Shown: one piece after another, positions 8,510 to 16,593 of the stretch
Layout of the letters: every line of letters starts with the position of its first letter
How positions within the stretch are numbered: position 1 is the stretch's first letter
Source: Candidatus Gastranaerophilales bacterium
GTDB lineage: Bacteria > Cyanobacteriota > Vampirovibrionia > Gastranaerophilales > Gastranaerophilaceae
Direction: 5' to 3'
Assembly (NCBI GenBank): GCA_944325075.1
Contig: CALUYU010000022.1
Coordinates: 1-35,353 of the forward strand
Length of the DNA stretch: 35,353 nucleotides
Notes under the pieces: generated by a model
What the model was told of the DNA's origin: nothing
The model's input: only the letters and a program-made list of their open reading frames with translations
Databases searched by the model: none
Made by a program: the position numbers and the translations under genes

Positions 8510-8878
8510 TTAACTATGTTTCAATTTCCCTGTGTTTGATACAATATCAAAAGCATCCGTAACATTGTTTTTGGTAGATATGCCCAAAGATTCAACAACA
8601 ATCATTCCTTCACAGGTATAAGATTTATCATCAGTTTCTACTCGAATAGATAAATTTTCCTTTCCAAGGAAAGATTCAAGGACACTAAGTTCTTTTGCAT
8701 CAACCTGACAACCTTCAAGCCGTCCCGGAACTACTTTTTTCACAGCCCTTGTTTCGTTGTTCCCAAATGTAACATATTCCGTTATCTGTTCACCGCCTAC
8801 ATGTACTTTCACCTCACAGTCATTCGGCACCCCAAAGCTATAACCTTCTATTGTAATAGATTTTAAATATCCTGACAT
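8510..8878 (-). CDS. Tail tube protein, Mu gpM family
   Basis: The protein has 122 residues (Mu M has about 118). It begins SGYLKSITIEGYSFGVPNDCEVKVHVGGEQITEYVTF, and has the beta-rich GRLEGCQVDAKELSVLESFLGKENLSIRVET and CEGMIVVESLGIST that fit the gpM tube (the asked-for ...G.V..+...T.eGKA... type). It lies five bases after the sheath stop, the standard sheath-tube pair of contractile tails. Confidence 0.82.
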   Translation of the reverse strand: MSGYLKSITIEGYSFGVPNDCEVKVHVGGEQITEYVTFGNNETRAVKKVVPGRLEGCQVDAKELSVLESFLGKENLSIRVETDDKSYTCEGMIVVESLGISTKNNVTDAFDIVSNTGKLKHS

Positions 8879-8883
8879 ACTTA

Positions 8884-10746
8884 TTAACCTCCGTAATTAA
8901 ATCCAACCATATTGCAAATATCAACAATACGATTTACTCCGGATAAATCAGGGAACGAATTAATGTTTATTCTGTCCGGATTAGTATTGTCAATTTCCCC
9001 GATTGTATAACCAATGGCACTTTCAACATTAGCAAGAATTGCCGCCGTTCCCAGTGCCCTTATAATACTGTTAACTTTATCAACGAAAGCACTTACTTTT
9101 TTAGCCTTCGGATTTGTTGTTACATCATCTTCACCAATAACGATAACCGATTTCCAGTTGTCATCATATTTAAACGGATACATCAAATTGTATGCTATAT
9201 TACCAAGACAGCACACATCTCTGTCATACATATACAGCGTTTTCTTACTGCCAAGAGGATGATAGAATGTACATAAATCTCCTACTTGATACCCACCGTC
9301 AGCTAACGGTTCAAGATTCGGAATTCCTGCTTTCAACAACTTGTCACGCAATTCCCATTTTAACGGTCTTAATTTTCCGTAATCACCAAAAATTTGAATA
9401 TTTATCTGATCATCCCGCCTGCTGTTACCAAACTCAACAAGGGAATCAATATCAACAGTACCTTCCACAAGTTTGTTTTCCGGAAACTCTTTTGCTGTAT
9501 AGCAAGCTACATACTGTGCAATCTTAGTATCAGTACGCCATCCCTGAAAATATTCTCTCATTGCATCAAGAGAATTGTCATCATTAAATTGTGAACATAC
9601 TCTTGTAATACCGAGTTCTTCAGTAATTAATTCAAGATAATCATCAATTTTTACAAGCCCAGCCCCTTCACTTACAACAGCAGCAGAAAAACTAACACCG
9701 TAATCTGCTGCTGTAATCGGCTTGTATTCAGAATTAACAACATCAATTTCAAATTTTGCAGACTCCCCTTTAACTTTTGATTCCAGAGTTAATACAACAG
9801 TCGAACTGCCGTTTGCTGTACCGGAAATATTTAGAGCTGCAAATAAGTCCGTTCCTGTTGACGGAGTTAAAATTTCAATCTTGGAAGCAGCCCCGCTTGT
9901 GTTTGATGTTAATATATAAGCAGAACTTGCAGCTTCAGGGCTTTCTGCTGTAAGTGTCAGTCCTGTTAAATGACTGCTTAATGCTGTTATTACATCTTCA
10001 GCAGTTTCTGCAGAAACAGTTCCTACTGAAGCTTCCTGTTTTTCACCGCCATCAACAGAATATGCTACATAATAATCATCTTCAGTCAAAGTTGTGCAAT
10101 CAACAGCTGCAGATGATTGTATTTTTGCTGATGTCGCAGATGCCTTATCATCAACTACAGCAGTAAAAGGTATCTCCACATATTCATCAAGAGCCGACTT
10201 AATCGCTGTCAGAATATCCTTTACCTCTGCATCTTTTTTAAGCGTAAAAGGTATATTTTCATAATTAAACGCATTAAGTTTTATTCCTTTGGGATCCAAT
10301 GCCGGATTATTATGAGCATTTGTCGCAACTTTCGACGCTACATCAGCCGCAGCTTCAAAAAGCTGTTCTTTATATCTAAAATATAATGTTGAATTTACAG
10401 TTGGTTTACCGGTTACGGACAAATTAACTTTATGCTTTGTTCCGCTTTCAATTTCCGGAACAGGTAAAAAATATGTTTCAACATTAGCACCGCTTCTATC
10501 CTGCGGAAATGCTTTCAGTGCCATTCGATGTAATGGTGAACCGAACCCCATCATTACACCGACATCATCTGCATTCCCGGAACCTGAATAAATCGTATTC
10601 GGTTCTATAGTCTTGCCGGTTTGATAGTTGCCTAAAAACAACAGCCTTTCCGGACGTAAATATGCTCCGGTATTCTGTGCACGCTGATAAAAGGCAACAC
10701 CTGTCGCCGATGCCCGTGCATCGGACGCAATAGATTTTACAGTCAT
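8884..10746 (-). CDS. Contractile tail sheath protein, Mu gpL family
   Basis: The protein has 620 residues. Its C-terminal region (RPLKWELRDKLLKAGI, then DLCTFYHPLG and the NIAYNLMYPFKYDDNWKSVIVIGEDDV segment) and FQGWRTDTKIAQYVACYTAKE fit the L-type sheath. It is about 125 residues longer than Mu L. The extra sequence is at about residues 195-345, rich in Ser, Thr, Ala and Gly, and is probably one or two surface domains. The start is ATG at 10746, seven bases after AGGAGG, one of the strongest ribosome sites in the window, as expected for an abundant protein. Confidence 0.88.
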   Translation of the reverse strand: MTVKSIASDARASATGVAFYQRAQNTGAYLRPERLLFLGNYQTGKTIEPNTIYSGSGNADDVGVMMGFGSPLHRMALKAFPQDRSGANVETYFLPVPEIESGTKHKVNLSVTGKPTVNSTLYFRYKEQLFEAAADVASKVATNAHNNPALDPKGIKLNAFNYENIPFTLKKDAEVKDILTAIKSALDEYVEIPFTAVVDDKASATSAKIQSSAAVDCTTLTEDDYYVAYSVDGGEKQEASVGTVSAETAEDVITALSSHLTGLTLTAESPEAASSAYILTSNTSGAASKIEILTPSTGTDLFAALNISGTANGSSTVVLTLESKVKGESAKFEIDVVNSEYKPITAADYGVSFSAAVVSEGAGLVKIDDYLELITEELGITRVCSQFNDDNSLDAMREYFQGWRTDTKIAQYVACYTAKEFPENKLVEGTVDIDSLVEFGNSRRDDQINIQIFGDYGKLRPLKWELRDKLLKAGIPNLEPLADGGYQVGDLCTFYHPLGSKKTLYMYDRDVCCLGNIAYNLMYPFKYDDNWKSVIVIGEDDVTTNPKAKKVSAFVDKVNSIIRALGTAAILANVESAIGYTIGEIDNTNPDRININSFPDLSGVNRIVDICNMVGFNYGG

Positions 10747-10758
10747 TAATTATCCTCC

Positions 10759-11409
10759 TTATAAATCCGTAATTAAAACCGAAATCAGCTGATCACGGAT
10801 ATGATTCTGTATATATAGTTCTTTTATTTGTGTTCCAGTTAAATATTTTGTTTTTTCATCGAATTCAAGTTCAAAAATCATTTTTTGTGACAATGAACTT
10901 TTAACCATATTTTCTTTTTCCGGATAAAAAGTCCTCTCCACTGATTTTAAAATGGTTGAAGATATTCCGGCTTTAATGCGGATATTCTCAGCGGCTTCAC
11001 TCATCATTATTTGCTTAATTTGAGCAATAAGATAATCCAGCCTTATATCCGCTATTGCATCACCAGACATCTTAACAGAATGTTCATCAAACAAGTCATT
11101 GTCTCCTGACGCAAAAGCTTCTATTACAAGCTGATTTGTAGATTGCAACCTTGACATAGTTTGAGTACCATCATAGTCAGACCTGTCAAAATAAATATAA
11201 ATACAAGCCATTTCATGGATATTCGGACTGCGGAATTCATGATTTTTAACTTCAAAGTTAACATAATTCTTAATCCAACATTCATCCTTACCCATTTTAC
11301 GGGCAATATTAATCTGGTTATCCCGTTCCGAGCTTATAATTTCCGCTATCAAATCAACCGCAAACGTTTGTTTCATCGGCGGAATCAATTCCTCAAAAAT
11401 AGGTTTCAT
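10759..11409 (-). CDS. Tail terminator-like protein (Mu gp37 position)
   Basis: The protein has 216 residues and lies directly before the sheath, where Mu has gp37/gp38 and other myophages have the tail terminator. It has an N-terminal helical part (MKPIFEELIPPMKQTFAVDLIAEIISSERDNQINIARKM), a beta-rich middle with IYIYFDRSDYDGTQTMSRLQSTNQLVIEAFASG, and a helical C-terminus. This arrangement suits a tail-completion protein. I do not recognise a firm family motif. It overlaps the upstream gene by one base (TAATG). Confidence 0.5.
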   Translation of the reverse strand: MKPIFEELIPPMKQTFAVDLIAEIISSERDNQINIARKMGKDECWIKNYVNFEVKNHEFRSPNIHEMACIYIYFDRSDYDGTQTMSRLQSTNQLVIEAFASGDNDLFDEHSVKMSGDAIADIRLDYLIAQIKQIMMSEAAENIRIKAGISSTILKSVERTFYPEKENMVKSSLSQKMIFELEFDEKTKYLTGTQIKELYIQNHIRDQLISVLITDL

Positions 11410-11846
11410 TAAAATTTACCTGTTCTTAAACTTGTTATATCCGGAATATCTTTTGCAATAGTCGGTTTTATAAGATAAATTCCAAGCATTCTGTCTATCG
11501 CAACATGCTCACACTTAAATTTTTTCCACTCTTTAATTGAAGGGAAATATATATCAATAAGCCAATCTTTATCAACAACACCAATTTTTACACTGGTCAT
11601 GTTAATTGTTACTTCTGCTCTGTCCGCAAAAATTCCGAGTCCGGTATCCGTACTTATGTCAATTCCGATAAACGGAGCGAAACACCCTAGCTTATCATCT
11701 TTGTCATAATCCGGATCATTTTCAGATAAAGTTGAACCACGACCCTGAATTTTACCGTCCGGACTGTATAAAATACATTTTGTAGAAAACAGACCATTAT
11801 CAACAATGGTCTGTTTATCAATTTCCAACATTTCAAATCCATTCAT
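11409..11846 (-). CDS. Probable head-tail joining (neck) protein
   Basis: The protein has 145 residues, is acidic and mainly beta, and lies between the capsid gene and the gp37-like gene. In lambda-like heads this slot holds the FII-type or connector protein, and in Mu the gp36-like one. No signature motif is seen, so the function is taken from position only. ATG at 11846 is six bases after the capsid stop; TTTTTATG has no strong ribosome site, so it may be translated by coupling. Confidence 0.45.
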   Translation of the reverse strand: MNGFEMLEIDKQTIVDNGLFSTKCILYSPDGKIQGRGSTLSENDPDYDKDDKLGCFAPFIGIDISTDTGLGIFADRAEVTINMTSVKIGVVDKDWLIDIYFPSIKEWKKFKCEHVAIDRMLGIYLIKPTIAKDIPDITSLRTGKF

Positions 11847-11852
11847 AAAAAC

Positions 11853-12926
11853 CTACAAAAGATTTGAATATGATACATAACCGTCAGGATTTGTTGGAAC
11901 AAACAAAGGTGCAGCTTTTACACCATGTTCAAGTGTCGTTATTCCTGCACTTGCTTTAGGATAACAATATGCGTATTCTTTAGCTTTAATAATCTGAATT
12001 GAATTAAATATATCCTGCATATCAGGCGACATATTCGGACAGGTCACCAATCCACCATAGAACATAGTCAGATCATGGTTTTTAGGCAGCAAGATTGCTC
12101 TGTCATTTGGAATAAAGCGTTGAGTAGTACCTTCACCCGCAAAATTATATCCTTTAGGAATTGTAAACCCGCCTTTAAATCCCCAAATGTAAATTGTAAA
12201 TCCGTCCCCTGCTAAACAACCTGACAAAGAAGCTCCGGGAGATTTTTCGACAGGCATTCCTATTGCAACCCTGTCTATACCATCCAGTCGTTTAGAAAGT
12301 TTTTGAACTTCATCATTTAATAAAATCGGATTTGTGACAGAACCGTTTGAAATAAAATGAAACTCACAATCAGCGACTTTACCATCATCAACTATCAACT
12401 GGCATCCATTCATTAATTCATCCACAATTTTTGCGGACGTATCAGAGTATTTTTTAGCAGCTGCAATATCATGTGTTGATTTTTTATTAAACTTAATCTT
12501 ATCACCGTTATGTAGTGTAAGTTCGCCGTTTAACAAACCGTCTGCCACCTGTTTACTTTTTGAATTCGCCTGAAAATCAGAAAAAATACCCTGGTTTTTA
12601 GAAACCTCTTCAACAGCATCTGCCACCCTTTCACCATAAGGAATTGCTCCGAATGGTCTTTCCAAAAACCACTTGTCAGTCAACGCAGTATAATCATTGT
12701 ATTGAGGGATTTTATATTTAAAACTTTCATATCTGGACAGGTCATGGAAACGGCCTCCCGTACATTGAGGCAAGTCAACTGAATATAATGACTTTACAAC
12801 ACGGCTATCTAACTCTATAGTAGCTTTATTGGTCAAAACTTCTTTACATAAATTGGTAAGAAATTGCGGAGCCGCTTTTCTTCTTTCAAAACCGCCCGCA
12901 AAATATGTATTCAAATCAATCGCCAT
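11853..12926 (-). CDS. Major capsid protein, lambda gpE family
   Basis: The protein has 357 residues (lambda E has 341). It starts MAIDLNTYFAGGFERRKAAPQFL and has the loop with PYGERVADAVEEVSKN, the QVADGLLNGELTLHNGDKIKFNKKS segment, and an MSPDMQDIFNSIQIIKAKEYAYCYPKA stretch near the C-terminus. These match E-type capsids, including the internal DIYIW-like FTIYIWGFKGG. It follows the decoration protein directly, as lambda D-E. Confidence 0.85.
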   Translation of the reverse strand: MAIDLNTYFAGGFERRKAAPQFLTNLCKEVLTNKATIELDSRVVKSLYSVDLPQCTGGRFHDLSRYESFKYKIPQYNDYTALTDKWFLERPFGAIPYGERVADAVEEVSKNQGIFSDFQANSKSKQVADGLLNGELTLHNGDKIKFNKKSTHDIAAAKKYSDTSAKIVDELMNGCQLIVDDGKVADCEFHFISNGSVTNPILLNDEVQKLSKRLDGIDRVAIGMPVEKSPGASLSGCLAGDGFTIYIWGFKGGFTIPKGYNFAGEGTTQRFIPNDRAILLPKNHDLTMFYGGLVTCPNMSPDMQDIFNSIQIIKAKEYAYCYPKASAGITTLEHGVKAAPLFVPTNPDGYVSYSNLL

Positions 12927-13280
12927 TTACTCACCTATTCCTTCCTGAACATTCATTACTAAAATTCCATTGTTCTTTAACGTAGTCTTTATCGCATCGA
13001 CAGTATCACCGCTTTTTGTTAAAATTAAAGCATTTGCATTAACCTGACCGTATGCAATAACTCTGGCATTTTTGACATCTAAACTTGAGTCGGTTGTATT
13101 TTCTACATCAGCTGCAAGAATATAGCATGGGACTTCACTCCCATCCTCAGCACTTGATTGATATGGAACCAGTACATTACCTGTCGTAATTTCACCAAGA
13201 ACTGTACCGGCCAGAACTGTCCCTTTTGTTGCAATTCTCAATGTTGCATCCGTATATACACAATTAATTCCTGTTATCAT
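12927..13280 (-). CDS. Head decoration protein, lambda gpD family
   Basis: The protein has 117 residues. GTVLAGTVLGEITTGN followed by VPYQSSAEDGSEVPCYILAADVE is the decoration-protein pattern (G.vLG.it..g....y..aa.DGs..p..il). It stabilises the expanded capsid at the three-fold positions. It stops directly before the capsid start and starts one base into the end of the protease-scaffold gene, the same order as lambda C-Nu3-D-E. Confidence 0.88.
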   Translation of the reverse strand: MITGINCVYTDATLRIATKGTVLAGTVLGEITTGNVLVPYQSSAEDGSEVPCYILAADVENTTDSSLDVKNARVIAYGQVNANALILTKSGDTVDAIKTTLKNNGILVMNVQEGIGE

Positions 13281-13654
13281 TATTTAACCTCCATTAATCC
13301 GCGGGCCTGTAATGCAGTTTCAATTTCCGCTTTTTTTGCAGCATCTTCTGGCTCTTCATCGCCCGGCTTTGTCGGGTCATCAGTATTAAGAGCTGCAGGA
13401 GATTGTGTCTGCATTGATTGAATAGTATTTGCACAAACCTGTTTATGCGTATAAACAGACATCATATCCGCAAAAGTTTTTCCTTCTTTTATTGCAGAAG
13501 TTGCTTCATCTTTTGCAATGTCAAAAAATCTCAGGTGATCTTCAACCCTTTTATGTTCGGCATCGCAACCCGCTTTCAAACCTTCGTTGTATCCTTCATT
13601 TTTTACCTGAGCATAAATTTCAGGATACTTTGCTTTCAATTCGTTTAAATCCAT
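13280..13654 (-). CDS. Nested in-frame scaffold protein (Nu3-like)
   Basis: There is an internal ATG at 13654 (MDLNELKAKYPEIYAQVKNEG), five bases after a perfect AGGAGG. It would give a separate 124-residue protein made of the scaffold part only. In lambda the scaffold Nu3 is made the same way inside C. The sequence is acidic and helical, with charged repeats and a PGDEEPEDAAKKAEIETAL tail. The strong internal ribosome site is the main evidence. Confidence 0.75.
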   Translation of the reverse strand: MDLNELKAKYPEIYAQVKNEGYNEGLKAGCDAEHKRVEDHLRFFDIAKDEATSAIKEGKTFADMMSVYTHKQVCANTIQSMQTQSPAALNTDDPTKPGDEEPEDAAKKAEIETALQARGLMEVK

Positions 13655-14347
13655 TCTTTCCTCCTGTTGTTGATTTGTTATACAATTATTTTTTGTCCGT
13701 TGCAGTGTATCTGACGCTGTTATTGGAGCCGCAAACATTTTTGCAACCTTATCAAGGTCTGCTTTTACAAACTCTTTTGTCATTTTTGCATTTAATGATT
13801 GAATACGTTCTTTGGCTGATGCTGTTAATATATCGACATCAGTTACTACATCATTATTCTCATCATTTTCAAGTACTTTACCCCATGTGGAAAGTTCATC
13901 TTTTCCTACAAAATAGGTTGTGTTATCCATCATGTCTTTAATTTCGTCATAACTTAAGCCGGTATCTTCAACATATTTATTACGAAAATGATTGGCCAGT
14001 TTTTCCAGAAGTATTCCATAACTTTGAATTTCCCTGTAATCACCCCAGGCAACCCCCGACGGATTGTGTATCATAACAACACCGTTTTTCTCAAAAAGAA
14101 GCTCATTGCCGGGTAACTTGCCGGCAAGCATAATATAGCTGCCCATTGATGCAGCAAGGGTTACAATAACCTTAATTTTGCCTTTTGTATAATTTTTTAA
14201 GGCATTATAGATAGAGAACCCTTCATACACCCCGCCGCCCGGAGTATCCACAAGAAGCTCAATATCACCGTCTGCAAATCGTAATTGACGTTCAATATCA
14301 TTAGCAAAGACATCCCAGCCAATTTCACCTTTAATTTTTATTTGCAT
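13280..14347 (-). CDS. Head maturation protease with C-terminal scaffold (ClpP-like, lambda C / Nu3 layout)
   Basis: The protein has 355 residues from ATG 14347, eight bases after GGGAGG and overlapping the upstream stop (TGATG). Residues about 1-200 are a ClpP-like serine protease: DTPGGGVYEGFSIYNAL, catalytic Ser67 in LAASMGSY, and His94 in VVMIHNPSG. The last 124 residues are a charged helical scaffold. A longer reading begins at 14374 but has a poorer site. The protease is packed in the prohead and cleaves the scaffold and itself. Confidence 0.88.
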   Translation of the reverse strand: MQIKIKGEIGWDVFANDIERQLRFADGDIELLVDTPGGGVYEGFSIYNALKNYTKGKIKVIVTLAASMGSYIMLAGKLPGNELLFEKNGVVMIHNPSGVAWGDYREIQSYGILLEKLANHFRNKYVEDTGLSYDEIKDMMDNTTYFVGKDELSTWGKVLENDENNDVVTDVDILTASAKERIQSLNAKMTKEFVKADLDKVAKMFAAPITASDTLQRTKNNCITNQQQEERMDLNELKAKYPEIYAQVKNEGYNEGLKAGCDAEHKRVEDHLRFFDIAKDEATSAIKEGKTFADMMSVYTHKQVCANTIQSMQTQSPAALNTDDPTKPGDEEPEDAAKKAEIETALQARGLMEVK

Positions 14348-14775
14348 CAATATAGCCTCCCGCATCCGGAGCAAACACCATCATAAACTTTTGAATAACA
14401 ACTGATACAAAGCCCCTCATCTTTTTTAGACTTTTTGACGGTCTGCCTAGGCTTATTTTCAGGCTTATTTTCAGGCTTGTTTTCGGGTTCATAAACTTCT
14501 GTATGTACAGCCTCAGCATTTTCAGCATTATTTGTTTCAGGCTGTGTCTCATCTGCCGGCTTTTGCTCCTGTGTGGAATTATTGATTTCCTTATCCGCAT
14601 CTTCAACTTTTTCAGAACTTTCTACTGAATTCTTTTCAGCATTTTTAATCAATGCATAAAGTTCTAAAGCTTTCATTTTTTTAGGCTCACATGTAAGTTT
14701 TAATCGTTTTACTTCCCCAATAAGCATTTGCTGCTCATCTTGCGGCAATTCTGTAAACATTCTGTCATCTGTCAT
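14347..14775 (-). CDS. Acidic protein with ENKP repeats and a zinc ribbon
   Basis: The protein has 142 residues and its family is not recognised. The N-terminal part (MLIGEVKRLKLTCEPKKMKALELYALI) is like a small SAP/HeH-type helical unit, which is only a guess. The middle is disordered, rich in Glu, Asn, Lys and Pro, and contains three ENKP repeats. The C-terminus has CISCYSKVYDGVCSGCGRLY, a CxxC..CxxC zinc ribbon. It sits between portal and protease in the head module. ATG 14775 follows GAGG by nine bases; ATGs up to 14790 are also open. Confidence 0.65.
   Translation of the reverse strand: MTDDRMFTELPQDEQQMLIGEVKRLKLTCEPKKMKALELYALIKNAEKNSVESSEKVEDADKEINNSTQEQKPADETQPETNNAENAEAVHTEVYEPENKPENKPENKPRQTVKKSKKDEGLCISCYSKVYDGVCSGCGRLY
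14450..14485 (-). repeat. 12-bp tandem repeat (three units, ENKP)
   Basis: The unit GGCTTATTTTCA occurs at 14450-14461, 14462-14473 and with two changes at 14474-14485. Twelve bases code for four residues, so copy-number change would keep the frame. Confidence 0.85.
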
Positions 14776-16348
14776 TCTTATCATCCTCATCTTTTTCGTT
14801 ATCCGGAGTGATACCTTGCAGGCTTATTCCGCTTTCTTGCAGTTTTTTAATCTGTTCCGAATAACTTTTGCATAACGTTTCAAAAGTTGTCTTACTGCCA
14901 AGTTCCTGCAAGGCTCCTTCAAAATCTGTCAAGCCGTTCTTCAATTTTGTAACAACAGCATTGACTTCCTTAACAGGATCAATATGCGGTATCGGCATCC
15001 CTTCAAATTTTGCAAGTAAATAAGCATTATCCGCATACCCGGGCTTATTACGCAACTCAATATACTTTGGAGCCTCAAGATTACCTTTTAATACTTCTAA
15101 ATCAAAAAACTGCTCATAAACCGGTTGATAAAACCCGTCTATACAAAGATATTTGCGGTTAAATTTTAAAATGGCTTCAAACATTTTTAATGAAGCACGG
15201 GATGCTGAAAAATTATTCTGAAATACCATTAATACAACTTCAAAAGGTAAACCCATTGAAGCATAATCATATTTCATATTATTATCAAGAAATACCCCAA
15301 AGTTAACGTTTGGACGCTTTGTATCATAAGATTGAAGCTTTTGTCCTCTTGGCATGTGCAGCACTAATCCGTTTGTAAAACGGCGTAATTGCGTATAGAT
15401 CTTGTCAATTAAAGTTTTATCTTCAAATTTTTCCTTAGAAAGTTCAGGTAGAACTTTTGATGCACCACCCAATGTTTTGTTATTTAAAGGATTAATACCG
15501 GTTGATGTCGCATCCTGGTCAATCGTTGCAACAAATTTACCGTTTAAAGCACTTGCGAGGACTTCATTTTCGGTATAATCTCCAATCTTATCCATTTTCT
15601 GCATTATTGCACCGAGAATAGAATATCCTCTGGTTGAACCTATACGGACTTTATTAGAATAAGCAAGCCACGCATACAAAGTACCCTTATCATCAAAGGC
15701 TTTAATACGCTGTTCTTTACCATCGTCATCCAATACATAATAAGCGATGTGACGACCGTTTTTATCAACTTCCACACCATTTTTGATTTTATTGCCCGTA
15801 TCGCTGTTTAAAGTTTTACTTGAATAGACATTACGTCCGTCAACAAGCTGATATTCATTATATCCGTTAACTATACGACGTATAATTAAAACGTCACCGC
15901 CAACAACAGCATTAAACGCGACGTTTTTGGCCAGCTGATGAATGTCATTTTGCTTATCTGCAGAGGCTATTTTTTCGGTACAATAAAGTTCCCATAAATC
16001 TTTTATATCTTTTTTGAAACTGTCTTGTAATTCAATATCGTATTTTCTTTTTAAAAACTCTTCTTTTGGTGTCGGATAAAGCTCCAATCCTGTTCCTACT
16101 AGAAATTGAACTATTCGATCAACCCCGGCTTTTACAAACTCATTAGTTTGATAAAGATTATAGGCACGTTTTGACATTCTGTAATAATCAACATTATATT
16201 CTTTACCACTATCCATTGCGAAATAATCTTTTTCACCGCTAAAGTAATCCCACAAAGAATAGCTGCCGGAATAAGCCTGCGGTTCAACATGAGGTTGAAC
16301 TTGCATTTCCGTTTTTTGAATTTTTTTAAAAATGTCCTGAATAAACAT
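14765..16348 (-). CDS. Portal protein, lambda gpB family
   Basis: The protein has 527 residues and forms the dodecameric portal through which DNA enters. NNFSASRASLKMFE near residue 385 is the S-A-R-A-S signature of lambda-type portals. YRMSKRAYNLYQTNEFVKAGVDRIV near the N-terminus and HMPRGQKLQSYDTKRPNVNFGVFLDNNMKYDYASMGLPFEVV further on also fit. The C-terminus is acidic. It overlaps the gpW-like gene upstream by 23 bases. Confidence 0.92.
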   Translation of the reverse strand: MFIQDIFKKIQKTEMQVQPHVEPQAYSGSYSLWDYFSGEKDYFAMDSGKEYNVDYYRMSKRAYNLYQTNEFVKAGVDRIVQFLVGTGLELYPTPKEEFLKRKYDIELQDSFKKDIKDLWELYCTEKIASADKQNDIHQLAKNVAFNAVVGGDVLIIRRIVNGYNEYQLVDGRNVYSSKTLNSDTGNKIKNGVEVDKNGRHIAYYVLDDDGKEQRIKAFDDKGTLYAWLAYSNKVRIGSTRGYSILGAIMQKMDKIGDYTENEVLASALNGKFVATIDQDATSTGINPLNNKTLGGASKVLPELSKEKFEDKTLIDKIYTQLRRFTNGLVLHMPRGQKLQSYDTKRPNVNFGVFLDNNMKYDYASMGLPFEVVLMVFQNNFSASRASLKMFEAILKFNRKYLCIDGFYQPVYEQFFDLEVLKGNLEAPKYIELRNKPGYADNAYLLAKFEGMPIPHIDPVKEVNAVVTKLKNGLTDFEGALQELGSKTTFETLCKSYSEQIKKLQESGISLQGITPDNEKDEDDKNDR

Positions 16349-16592
16349 TACTATTCCTTATGATTGATATATTTTCGCCTGAGTAGTGTTCTTTTTTCTC
16401 GTTATATAGATATTCAAGGTTATTACGCATATCAATAAGCTCTTTCAGCGTTGCACGCTTTACATTAGTTGAACCTTGACCGCTGTTTAATGTATAACTG
16501 CTGATACCACCGTTTAATGTGGCCTGCTCAATAGCAGCATCTATATTTTTGATATTTTGTTCAAGACGTTTTAGTTCTTCCAATGTTGTCAT
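16326..16592 (-). CDS. gpW-like head-tail joining protein
   Basis: The protein has 88 residues and lies between large terminase and portal, the position of lambda gpW. The segment LEQNIKNIDAAIEQATLNGGISSYTL, then VKRATLKELIDMRNNLEYLYNEKK, follows the gpW layout (short helix, beta hairpin, helix). It would bind below the portal. Starts at ATG 16592 one base after the terminase stop; the ribosome site is weak (AAAGGCGG). Confidence 0.68.
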   Translation of the reverse strand: MTTLEELKRLEQNIKNIDAAIEQATLNGGISSYTLNSGQGSTNVKRATLKELIDMRNNLEYLYNEKKEHYSGENISIIRNSNVYSGHF

Positions 16593-16593
16593 G

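Noticed and set aside
14331-14606. 91-residue minus-strand gene (MKMRIRKSIIPHRSK)
   Set aside because: It is another frame of the ENKP-repeat gene; its repeats are a shadow of the 12-bp unit.
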